A stretch of DNA of 28,669 nt from Acidobacteriota bacterium (GTDB taxonomy: Bacteria; Acidobacteriota; Terriglobia; UBA7540). Shown here piece after piece: positions 1 through 7,908 of this stretch. The position numbers were made by a program, and so were the translations under genes. Below the pieces are notes generated by a model. That model made no database searches. It worked only from the letters and a program-made list of their open reading frames with translations, and had not been told where the DNA came from. Numbering within the stretch: position 1 is the stretch's first letter; every line of letters starts with the position of its first letter. The DNA lies in the NCBI GenBank assembly GCA_021786455.1, contig JAJYNF010000270.1, forward strand, positions 1-28,669, given 5' to 3'.

Positions 1-564
<564 letters not shown>

Positions 565-582
565 GAGAGAACCGTCCCGATG

Positions 583-691
583 ATCCCGCTCCGGCGGGAT
601 GCGGCATCGGGAACATCGTTCAGCACCTTTGAGATCTCAAATTTGAAATCTCAAAGTGATGTGGCTGCTCAACTCAGTTGTCAAAGACAAC
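583..691 (+). other. Hairpin-rich 16S trailer without tRNA or 23S
   Basis: Three inverted repeats follow the 16S 3' end. ATCCCGC (583-589) pairs with GCGGGAT (594-600) over a 4-nt loop. CTTTGAGAT (627-635) pairs with ATCTCAAAG (648-656), and the 12-nt loop itself contains the palindrome TCAAATTTGA. GTTGTC (677-682) pairs with GACAAC (686-691) over AAA. They may serve 16S 3' processing or termination. No tRNA-Ile/Ala and no 23S start is visible before the protein gene at 803. No T-run follows any stem, so an intrinsic terminator is not shown. Confidence 0.5.
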
Positions 692-790
692 AATTCCTCG
701 TCCCATCCTCGCCACGCTCGTCAAACTCGGATTCGCAGGGCGTTCCTCGGAGCTTGAATCCGGTTCGTCGCTTTCGATTCGCGCTTCGGG

Positions 791-803
791 TATAATGGCC
801 GCG
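791..803 (+). promoter_or_regulatory. Consensus -10 box giving a probable leaderless transcript
   Basis: A perfect TATAAT lies at 791-796. Six bases separate it from the GTG start at 803, so a normal transcription start would fall on or within a base of the start codon. No Shine-Dalgarno precedes the GTG, which fits a leaderless mRNA. The -35 is poor (no TTGACA-like hexamer at 16-18 nt; a TTGAAT at 754-759 is too far). Confidence 0.55.
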
Positions 804-2146
804 TGCTGAAGAAGATACGCCTCAAGAATTTCAAGCTTCACGAAGACACCACCATCGAGGCCAGCCGGATTACCGCCTTCATCGGCCCGAACAACAGCGG
901 CAAGTCCAGCATCTTTCAGGCGCTGCTGGCACTGCAACAGGCCGCGGCGGATCGACAGCGAACTCACCTACTTGACAGCTTCCGCAGAGCGACGACCAAA
1001 GAGGATCAACCTTACCTGTACGAGTCGTCCTACGGCCACAAAGCTGTCGTCGAGCTAGGCGAGTTCGGGGACGTTGTGCGGGGCGGTTCGGGCGAGTTGC
1101 AGATTGGACTCGACGCCGAGATCAGCCCGACTGATCCGCAGGGGGACGCGGTCGAGATGGAAGGTGCTGCCCGGCCCTCTTTCGACGTTCATGTCCGGGG
1201 TAACCGGCTCATCGCGCACGAGGGCACGCTTTCCTGTTTCAAAGGCAGCATTAAATGGGCATGGCGGCAGGGATTGCGGGCGGGGAATGCGCAGATGCCC
1301 GTCGGAGGGGGAAGTCCAGTAGCCCTCGAGTTTACGCCCATGGACGGCTTTGCCCTGTTGCTGGCGTCGGGGGCTTCTGGCCTCGGTTCGGGGTCGCTAT
1401 CGCGGGAGCTTACCTCCCTACAGCGGGCGCTGGCGGACGCTCCTGCCCAGGCACTCCGGTGTTTCCGGCACATTCCGGCGCTGCGCGGTTTTGAGGAGTG
1501 GGCCTACCCAACGACTGACTTTCCGGGCAGCGAGAACGTGGACCGGTTGGTTCTTTCGGACCGAGCGGTGGCTCTCACTAACTTGCTGGCGGGGAACGCC
1601 AAGCTCAGGAATGAACTTTCGGAGCGGCTCAAGTCGCTCGTTGGCATCGGGGTTGATTTTGAGAACGCGCCAGGGCACAGAACGAAGGTGTTCGCGATTC
1701 CGGCCAAAGGAGGGGCGCCGCAGACTCTGTTCGTGAATGAGGGCTCAGGCGCGAGCCAACTGCCGTTCATTCTGGTTCCCATCGCGCTGGCGAAGCCGGG
1801 CGAGACCATCCTGATGTCGGAGCCGGAGGCGCATTTGCACCCGAAGGCGCAATCCCAGCTCACCGCGATGCTGCTAGAGATTTCGCGCAAGGCCGAGTTG
1901 CAGTTTTTTATTGAGACGCACAGCGAGCACGTGCTGCACCGGCTGCTGCACGCCGTGGCGAAGGGCGAGTTGGCGCGCGAGGAGCTGACGATTTATTACT
2001 TCGAGAACAAACAGGGCAGAGCCGAGGCGAGGAGGCTCAGGATTGATGAGCAAGGCGGGGTTGAGGGCGGGCTGCCCGGATTTTTTGATCAGAGCTTGGA
2101 TGAACTCACGGAGTATCTTGAAGCTCTCAAACAACCCAAAAAGTGA
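803..2146 (+). CDS. AAA15/AAA21-type ABC-like ATPase (OLD/RecF-like), paired with a PIN-like protein
   Basis: A 447-residue protein starting at GTG with a RecF/SMC-like N terminus (KKIRLKNFKLHED). The Walker A is GPNNSGKSS (residues 28-36, Lys34). A signature-like segment FVNEGSGASQLPF lies near 313-325, and the Walker B is ILMSEPEAHLHP (about 336-347), where the usual first acidic residue is Ser but the catalytic-type Glu is kept. The H-loop is FIETHSEHVLHRL (His373). This is the AAA ATPase type found in OLD nucleases, PARIS AriA, Septu PtuA and many uncharacterised defence or toxin modules. It probably senses or remodels nucleic acid; the effector would be the gene 3 nt downstream, which shares its transcript. 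The function of this exact pair is not known to me. A housekeeping repair role is also possible. Confidence 0.88.
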   Translation: MLKKIRLKNFKLHEDTTIEASRITAFIGPNNSGKSSIFQALLALQQAAADRQRTHLLDSFRRATTKEDQPYLYESSYGHKAVVELGEFGDVVRGGSGELQIGLDAEISPTDPQGDAVEMEGAARPSFDVHVRGNRLIAHEGTLSCFKGSIKWAWRQGLRAGNAQMPVGGGSPVALEFTPMDGFALLLASGASGLGSGSLSRELTSLQRALADAPAQALRCFRHIPALRGFEEWAYPTTDFPGSENVDRLVLSDRAVALTNLLAGNAKLRNELSERLKSLVGIGVDFENAPGHRTKVFAIPAKGGAPQTLFVNEGSGASQLPFILVPIALAKPGETILMSEPEAHLHPKAQSQLTAMLLEISRKAELQFFIETHSEHVLHRLLHAVAKGELAREELTIYYFENKQGRAEARRLRIDEQGGVEGGLPGFFDQSLDELTEYLEALKQPKK

Positions 2147-2149
2147 CGC

Positions 2150-2632
2150 GTGCGGCAAACGTTCCTGCTCGACGAGAATATCATCTATCACGCCATCCGG
2201 GGAGTTGACAAGCACGACCAACCCGATACGAGCGCGGTGGAGTTGCTGGTTGCGATAGCCAAGATCTGCCACGGCATTTTCGTTCATCAACACCTGCTTG
2301 ACGCTTACAACAAGGCCCTGAAGAAGTTGCGGGACTACCCGCCGCGCTCGCAGGCGGCGCAATTCTTTGTTAGGGAGCTTCTCCACAACAGCCTGAAGCG
2401 CGGGTTTGTCCGACGAGACAAGCTGCCTCCGCTACCCGAAGCCGCCCGAGAGCCGCCTGCGGTGCCGCGAGAGGACGAATGGATCGTCCAAACGGCGCTG
2501 ATTTCCAAGCCCATTCTTGTTGCTCACGACTCCAGGTTGAGGGTTTCTGTCAAAGCCCACCGCGCCGTTTTGGGCCTAACGGCGATGGACGCGGGCGAGG
2601 CACTGGAGTTAGCGAAGTCCGAGCGCGCTTGA
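2150..2632 (+). CDS. PIN-like nuclease-fold protein, partner of the upstream ATPase
   Basis: A 160-residue protein starting at GTG, 3 nt after the ATPase stop, so translation is probably coupled. The N terminus FLLDENIIYHAI carries an acidic pair (Asp8, Glu9) on a predicted first strand. Glu31 and Asp51 are candidates for the second acidic site, DEWIVQTAL (Asp109) for the third, and ILVAHDSRL (Asp127) for the last. This spacing is what is expected of a PIN-fold metal-dependent RNase, although the protein is longer than a typical VapC (about 130) and has a Lys/Arg-rich middle (55-92). No antitoxin-like partner is present; the partner is the ATPase. A catalytically active nuclease is inferred from acidic residues only. 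Its 3' end faces the FecR gene, 52 nt away. Confidence 0.68.
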   Translation: MRQTFLLDENIIYHAIRGVDKHDQPDTSAVELLVAIAKICHGIFVHQHLLDAYNKALKKLRDYPPRSQAAQFFVRELLHNSLKRGFVRRDKLPPLPEAAREPPAVPREDEWIVQTALISKPILVAHDSRLRVSVKAHRAVLGLTAMDAGEALELAKSERA

Positions 2633-2684
2633 ATGGAGCGGGCTGCTTTGACGAAATGGAACTTTTTTACCGGCTGCTCGGTGT

Positions 2685-4682
2685 TCAGCGAGGCCGGCCA
2701 GCGCTTGCCGGGGCGCTATGAACTTCTCCGCCGCCGGACCCTCCGCCCGCGCGCTCGCCGCCGAAGCCGCCGCTCATGCGCGGAGCACTCTCATGCACTC
2801 CGCCGCCCAAACCGCCACTCTGACGCGGGCTTTCTGATCGCCCAAATGACGGCCGAGACTGCGTGTGCGGCGCTGATTGGCCTCCGCGGGGCGCGTTCAT
2901 GGGCCGGCCGAGCTGCATCTGGCGGCCGCCGCTCATAGCTTTGCCGCCGCCTGTGGTTCTCGGGGCGCTTCGCCCACCGAATAGCCGCGAAAGCCACCCT
3001 TGCCTCTTTGGGGCCGTCGGCGCGGGTGCTTGAGATTGGAACGCCGGCGCTACCGTGGCGCCCGAGCCCGACTTCGGCGCGAGCAACCGGACAGTTGCGG
3101 GACCCGCTCCCGTGGTTGTGCTCCCGGGCCTCAGTGTGATGCTCTCTCGCCCGCGCGCCCCAGGCGGGGCGATGTTGGGGTTATTGACAAATTCACCCGT
3201 ATGGGAGTCAAAGATAATTCCTGCCGGGGTTTTGCCGCCCGCCTTTGTGCCCGCAAACGCAGTCTCGCGCGGCAGCACGACGGTCGGCGCGGGAACGCCG
3301 GTTCGGGCTTGCGTGCGGCTGCCGATGAGGAGCGTGCGAGCTCCACTCGTGACGCGGGTCACGGGCGAGTTGGGGCTCACACGTGGCCCTACCGCGCCGC
3401 GGAGGATCGGCGATGGCCGGCCGATAATTCTCAGGGGGCGCAGATTGGGTGCTTGGGTCGCGGTGCCGGGTAAATACGCTGAAAGCGTCGGCGCAAGGTT
3501 CGGCGTGGCGACACGCTCGCCCACTTGCGGCGGCTCCCGCAGCACGTCAGCAGGATTGATCGCCCGTCCCGTGCGGAACGTCCCCGTTCTCACGCCGAGA
3601 ATGAAGTTCCTGCCGCCGACCGCGCCGCTCGATCCCTTCCACGTGCGCACCACCCCCGGGCTCCAGCCCACCCATCCATTGCCTTGATACCACGTCACGC
3701 AGGCTGGCGACCAATAACCAAAGTCACCCGGAAACCACATCCACCCAAAGTCGGAGATGAACGCCCAATTTCCATAGTGGAACGGCAACCATCCCCACGG
3801 GTCGTAATCAACCCACGTCCAGCCAAAGCCCGGATACCAAGCCCATTGCCCATAGCTGAACGGCATCCACCCGGCGGAAGCAAATGGGCTCCAGCCGAAG
3901 CCGTAGCCCGGCACGTCCGTCCAGTCGCCGTAATAACTGAGTTCGTTCCAGCCGTACAGGCCCGCGTATGGACTGGCGTAACTGCTAAAGCCGGCGGGCA
4001 CGCTGTGCCCTCTTTCCGCCAGCAAAACCTGATCGCGTTTTTGAACCCAGCGGTCCCAGGCGTCTTCTTTAATTCCGTGCGTCACGACATAGGCGCGCGT
4101 GGTGGGGTCAATTTGCAGAACATCGTTGCGAGTAAGTTGCCCGGAGCCGTAAGGGCTTGAAACGTTCACCACGCCGCGAAAAACCTCCACGCGCTCCGCC
4201 GTTGAGTTCAAGTCCACGCGAAAGATGGCGCGGCCGGAAGGGCGGAGCACGGACTGGCCGGCGGTTACGGTATAAACATCGCCCGTCTCGGGAATCACGT
4301 CAAACGTCCCGTAACCGGCGACCATCGTCATGCGGTTGATTTTGGCGCCACTCGGAGCGAGCGCCAGCTCGTTAAAGTCAAGCTCCGATTCCTCGCCCAG
4401 GCGCGCCGTGGAAGCATTTTCGAATTCGATCTCGGCAAAGCTGTTGGCCGCGGTGGCAACCTTGAAGCCTTGCTGGATGGGCGTGTTGACCGGCGCCTGG
4501 GACCATTCGGCCACGCCGGGCCGCGACACGCTTACGGTCCCTTGCACAAAGCTTAAGCGCACAATCCGAGCGTGAGAATAATTCTGCGCCCGAGAGGTTG
4601 AAACACTTGCCACCGCCGCCAGCAACACCGCGGCCGCCAGCGCGGCCGCGTGCCTCTGAAGTTTCCCTGCGCCGTCCGCCAT
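2685..4682 (-). CDS. Secreted FecR-domain protein with W/Y/G-rich (DUF6600-like) repeats
   Basis: A 665-residue protein. A signal peptide covers residues 1-32 (hydrophobic AAALAAAVLLAAVASV, then SRA). Residues about 40-190 form a FecR-like beta domain (VRLSFVQGTVSVSR, then RVEVFRGVVNVSS). Residues about 215-350 hold repeats rich in Trp, Tyr and Gly (YGQWAWYPGFGWTWVDYDPWGW and similar), matching the DUF6600-type proteins common in Acidobacteria. The C-terminal 300 residues are Pro/Ser/Gly-rich and end in Gly-rich low complexity. A strong Shine-Dalgarno GGGAGG lies 6 nt before the ATG. The protein is probably periplasmic or surface-associated; no FecI sigma or FecA receptor is nearby, so a classical iron-signalling role is not supported. 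Confidence 0.85.
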   Translation of the reverse strand: MADGAGKLQRHAAALAAAVLLAAVASVSTSRAQNYSHARIVRLSFVQGTVSVSRPGVAEWSQAPVNTPIQQGFKVATAANSFAEIEFENASTARLGEESELDFNELALAPSGAKINRMTMVAGYGTFDVIPETGDVYTVTAGQSVLRPSGRAIFRVDLNSTAERVEVFRGVVNVSSPYGSGQLTRNDVLQIDPTTRAYVVTHGIKEDAWDRWVQKRDQVLLAERGHSVPAGFSSYASPYAGLYGWNELSYYGDWTDVPGYGFGWSPFASAGWMPFSYGQWAWYPGFGWTWVDYDPWGWLPFHYGNWAFISDFGWMWFPGDFGYWSPACVTWYQGNGWVGWSPGVVRTWKGSSGAVGGRNFILGVRTGTFRTGRAINPADVLREPPQVGERVATPNLAPTLSAYLPGTATQAPNLRPLRIIGRPSPILRGAVGPRVSPNSPVTRVTSGARTLLIGSRTQARTGVPAPTVVLPRETAFAGTKAGGKTPAGIIFDSHTGEFVNNPNIAPPGARGRESITLRPGSTTTGAGPATVRLLAPKSGSGATVAPAFQSQAPAPTAPKRQGWLSRLFGGRSAPRTTGGGKAMSGGRQMQLGRPMNAPRGGQSAPHTQSRPSFGRSESPRQSGGLGGGVHESAPRMSGGFGGERAGGGSGGGEVHSAPASAGRPR

Positions 4683-4724
4683 GACGCGCCTCCCTGGGTT
4701 AGTCTCGGTCGGCTACCCCAGCTC

Positions 4725-4740
4725 ATCTTACACCTATATA
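4725..4740 (-). promoter_or_regulatory. Possible -10 region for the FecR-type gene
   Basis: On the minus strand TATATA (4740-4735) and TAAGAT (4730-4725) lie 45-55 nt before the ATG at 4682. Neither has a convincing -35, so this is only a candidate. The 282-nt gap between this gene and the GH3 gene is a divergent control region. Confidence 0.3.
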
Positions 4741-4866
4741 GACCCCGCCAGCCGGAAAAAGGTTGCGGGTCAATTCAGGCAAGGCCGCCCGCTAGGCGAT
4801 GCCCTGCCGTGGCATCCCACGTGATCGCCCGCCCAAATCCGCCAATCGCTCCTCGCCCGAAGGGGG

Positions 4867-4895
4867 TTGACAAAGGCGTCGGTTTTTCGCCTAAT
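4867..4895 (+). promoter_or_regulatory. Promoter candidate for the GH3 gene
   Basis: A perfect -35 TTGACA (4867-4872) is followed after exactly 17 nt by CCTAAT (4890-4895), which matches four of six -10 positions. The transcript would start near 4902, giving a leader of about 60 nt before the GTG at 4965. The start is set by GGAGG at 4955-4959, 5 nt upstream. Confidence 0.55.
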
Positions 4896-4964
4896 GGAGG
4901 ACTTTCCAAGCAAAACGCTCCCCGAACCGCGCGCGGGAGAATTGCTTTTCCATTGGAGGCAACG

Positions 4965-7661
4965 GTGAAGAGGGCAAACCTTGAGTTGAGCAAAAACAGG
5001 TTTCTGTTCTGGCTGATCCTGGCGGTGGCATGGGCCGCGAGCCTGCCGGCAGCCAGTATGAAGGCGGCGCATCAGAAAGCTGTCCCGCCTTACTTGAATC
5101 CCGCTTTGCCGATTCCGGAACGAGTGGACGATCTCGTTTCGCGGATGACCTTGAAGGAAAAGGTTCTTCAGATGCAGCACACCGCACCCGCCATTCCTCG
5201 TCTGGACGTTCCTTCTTACGACTGGTGGAGCGAGGCGCTGCACGGCGTGGCGCGAGCCGGCGTGGCGACCATGTTTCCACAGGCGATCAGCATGGCAGCC
5301 ACCTGGGACGCGCCGCTGATTTACCGCGAGGGGCGCGTCATTGCGACCGAAGGCCGAGCCAAGTACAACCAAGCGCAGCGCGAGGGCAACCACAGTATGT
5401 ATTTCGGCCTCGACTTCTGGGCGCCCAGCATCAATATCGTCCGCGATCCGCGTTGGGGACGAGGACAGGAAACCTACGGTGAAGACCCATTTCTTACGGG
5501 AACGTTGGCCACAGCCTACGTGAGAGGAATGCAGGGAAATAATCCAAGATACTTTGAACTGATTGCCACGCCGAAGGCCTTTGACGCCTACAGTGGACCC
5601 GAGCCTCTGCGCCACAGCTTCAGCGCCAACGTTTCGCCTCACGCTTTTCAGGACACCTACCTGCCGGCCTTTCGAGCCGCGATCGTTCACGGTCATGCGG
5701 ACTCGGTCATGTGTTCCTACAACGCCATCAACGGCGTGCCTTCCTGCGCCAATCCATTTCTTCTCAAAACCATGTTGCGGCAGGCGTGGCATTTTCATGG
5801 ATACGTAACCTCGGACTGTGGCGCCGTCGCAGACATCGCTTTCGGGCATCATTACGCCCCCGACCTCGAGCACGCCTCGGCCGACGCCGTCCAAGCAGGA
5901 ACCGACACGACCTGCGGCAATGAATACGTCACGCTGGTCCAAGCCGTAAAGGACGGATTAGTGAAAGAAAGCGTGATTGATCGCGCCGTCAAGCGATTGT
6001 TTGCGGCGCGCATGAAGCTTGGCATGTTCGACCCACCAAGCATGGTTCCTTTCAGTCGGATTCCGATGTCTGAAGTGGATTCACCGGCCCATCGCGCTCT
6101 CGCGCTTCGTGCCGCGCGGGAAGCCATGGTGCTGCTCAAGAACGACGGTATTCTGCCCTTAAAGCCCGGAGTGAAAACGATCGCGGTGATCGGACCCGAG
6201 GCAACTCTCTTGCGCGCGCTGGAAGGAAACTATCACGGCGTGGCGTCGCATCCCGTGTTGCCGCTCGATGGCATGGAGCAGGAATTTTCAGGAAAGGCTC
6301 GAATCCTTTACGCGCAAGGCTCGCCGTTGGTTTCTGAGTTAGCCGTGCCGGTTCCCCGCACGGTGTTCCATCCTGCCGGTGAACCCGAAGTTGAAGGGTT
6401 GAAGGCGGAGTATTTTGCGAATCCAAATTTTTCCGGCCCACCAACGCTCGTGCGCACGGACCCGGAGATACAGTTCGACTGGAACGCCGCGCGGCCCGCT
6501 CGCCAGATTCCGATGAAAGCCTTTTCCGTGCGGTGGACGGGCACGTTCACGCCGCCCGGGCCGGGCGATTACACCTTTTCAATTTACCAGCCTCACTGCT
6601 ACCCGTGCGGAGACCAGGAAAGCTTTGCTATCTACCTCGGCGGGAAGAAAATGGCCACGGGCTCGAACTTCAGCCGTCAGCCGGCCCCACCGAAGTTTAC
6701 CGTCCACTTCAACCGCGTCCGGCCGCATCAGTTCAGGCTCGACTATTCGCACCGTTCTCCTTTGTTTGGCGCTGGCGTCACGCTCGAATGGAAACCACCC
6801 CTGGATGTGCTCCGCCAGCAGGCCGTCGAAACGGCAAAACGCGCTGATGTGGTGGTGGCGTTCGTCGGTTTGTCGCCCGATCTCGAAGGCGAGGAAATGC
6901 CGCTCCATATCCATGGCTTCGACGGCGGCGACCGGACGTCGCTTCGCCTGCCGCCGGTTCAGCGACAGCTCCTGCGCGCTCTTGCGTCCACCGGCAAGCC
7001 TCTGGTGGTGGTGCTGATGACGGGCAGCGCCGTGGCGGTGAATTGGGCCGCGCGGCACGCCGATGCCATTCTCGAAGCCTGGTACCCGGGTGAAGCGGGC
7101 GGCGAGGCCATCGCCGACACTTTGGCTGGGCAAAACAATCCTGGCGGACGGTTGCCGATTACCTTCTACGCCTCGCTCAGCCAACTTCCGCCATTTACCG
7201 ATTATTCCATGCAAAACCGAACGTACCGCTATTTCCACGGCCAGCCGCTGTTCGGCTTCGGTTACGGCTTGAGCTATTCAACGTTCGCGTTCAGCCATCT
7301 GAAACTTTCCTCAGACAAAATCCAGGCTGGCCAGCCGCTCACCGTGACGGCCGAGGTGCGGAATACGTCGAAAATCCCCGGAGACGAAGTGGCGGAGTTG
7401 TATATCGAGTATCCGCCAGCGCCAGGCAATCCCATCCGCGCGCTTGAAGGTTTTGAACGAATTCGCCTGGCCGCGGGTGATGCGCGTCGCGTCAGCTTCA
7501 ATCTCACGCCGCGCGACCTGAGCGTGGTGAATGAACAGGGGCAGATTTTCGACCGAGCGGGGACCTACACGGTTTTTGTTGGCGGCAGCCAACCGACGCC
7601 CGGCGCGGCTGGGGTCTCCGCGACGTTTGAAATCGTCGGGCGAAAAGAACTGCCGCGCTAA
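4965..7661 (+). CDS. Secreted GH3 beta-glycosidase (beta-glucosidase/xylosidase clade) with internal PA14 domain
   Basis: An 898-residue protein. The reading frame is open further upstream, but GTG 4965 has GGAGG 5 nt before it and is followed at once by a signal peptide (FLFWLILAVAWAASLPAA, to about residue 30). The (beta/alpha)8 domain includes YDWWSEALHGVARAG, RWGRGQETYGEDP and the nucleophile motif TSDCGAV (Asp284). A PA14-like insert covers about 477-615. The C-terminal sandwich holds LEGEE (Glu644-Glu647), the likely acid/base region, then a fibronectin-III-like end. Such enzymes remove terminal glucose or xylose from oligosaccharides outside the cytoplasm. Oddity: the substrate-binding Lys-His pair of GH3 is Lys204-Ala205 (TPKAFDAYSGPE), so specificity or activity may be altered. 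Confidence 0.93.
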   Translation: MKRANLELSKNRFLFWLILAVAWAASLPAASMKAAHQKAVPPYLNPALPIPERVDDLVSRMTLKEKVLQMQHTAPAIPRLDVPSYDWWSEALHGVARAGVATMFPQAISMAATWDAPLIYREGRVIATEGRAKYNQAQREGNHSMYFGLDFWAPSINIVRDPRWGRGQETYGEDPFLTGTLATAYVRGMQGNNPRYFELIATPKAFDAYSGPEPLRHSFSANVSPHAFQDTYLPAFRAAIVHGHADSVMCSYNAINGVPSCANPFLLKTMLRQAWHFHGYVTSDCGAVADIAFGHHYAPDLEHASADAVQAGTDTTCGNEYVTLVQAVKDGLVKESVIDRAVKRLFAARMKLGMFDPPSMVPFSRIPMSEVDSPAHRALALRAAREAMVLLKNDGILPLKPGVKTIAVIGPEATLLRALEGNYHGVASHPVLPLDGMEQEFSGKARILYAQGSPLVSELAVPVPRTVFHPAGEPEVEGLKAEYFANPNFSGPPTLVRTDPEIQFDWNAARPARQIPMKAFSVRWTGTFTPPGPGDYTFSIYQPHCYPCGDQESFAIYLGGKKMATGSNFSRQPAPPKFTVHFNRVRPHQFRLDYSHRSPLFGAGVTLEWKPPLDVLRQQAVETAKRADVVVAFVGLSPDLEGEEMPLHIHGFDGGDRTSLRLPPVQRQLLRALASTGKPLVVVLMTGSAVAVNWAARHADAILEAWYPGEAGGEAIADTLAGQNNPGGRLPITFYASLSQLPPFTDYSMQNRTYRYFHGQPLFGFGYGLSYSTFAFSHLKLSSDKIQAGQPLTVTAEVRNTSKIPGDEVAELYIEYPPAPGNPIRALEGFERIRLAAGDARRVSFNLTPRDLSVVNEQGQIFDRAGTYTVFVGGSQPTPGAAGVSATFEIVGRKELPR

Positions 7662-7701
7662 TTAGTTTGCTGGAAAAGCCTCCTTCAGGGTCATTCCGAG
7701 G

Positions 7702-7720
7702 GCTGATATTTTTTATCAGC
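7702..7720 (+). terminator. Hairpin after the GH3 gene, possible terminator
   Basis: GCTGATA (7702-7708) and TATCAGC (7714-7720) form a 7-bp stem with a TTTTT loop, 41 nt after the GH3 stop. No T-tract follows the stem, so it is not a canonical intrinsic terminator. It may stabilise the mRNA end. Confidence 0.35.
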
Positions 7721-7753
7721 GCGAGGAATCTCCTGTTGTTTTCGGGCGCATGC

Positions 7754-7772
7754 GCGAGAGTAGGGTTCTCGC
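7754..7772. promoter_or_regulatory. Inverted repeat upstream of the polymerase cassette (candidate operator)
   Basis: GCGAGA (7754-7759) and TCTCGC (7767-7772) form a perfect inverted repeat with a 7-nt spacer, about 35 nt before the putative -35 of the cassette. Spacing between half-site centres is 13 nt, suitable for a dimeric regulator. It does not match the E. coli or Bacillus LexA consensus. The binding protein is unknown. Confidence 0.25.
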
Positions 7773-7805
7773 TTCGGTCGAAAGGGAGGCTGGTTTTTTT
7801 TGCCC

Positions 7806-7834
7806 TTTACTTTCGCTTTTTATTCGCCTATTAT
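7806..7834 (+). promoter_or_regulatory. Promoter candidate for the RecA-like/PolB operon
   Basis: TTTACT (7806-7811) and TATTAT (7829-7834) are separated by 17 nt and match the -35 and -10 consensus at four and five of six positions. The predicted start near 7841 gives a leader of about 68 nt to the GTG at 7909. Confidence 0.5.
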
Positions 7835-7908
7835 TTTCTGCGTCTGAAGAATGGCAGTTGCGACGTGGCAAACGCCGCGCTCAAAAGCAAAAGGGTTGGA
7901 GGCAAGCC

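Noticed and set aside
2150..2632. Calling the PIN-like gene a VapC toxin
   Set aside because: There is no VapB-like gene, the protein is longer, and its partner is an ATPase; the standard TA label would mislead.
4770..5942. 390-codon minus-strand frame opposite the GH3 start
   Set aside because: It is antisense to a clear GH3 domain, is Arg/His-rich and without recognisable motifs: a GC-rich shadow frame.
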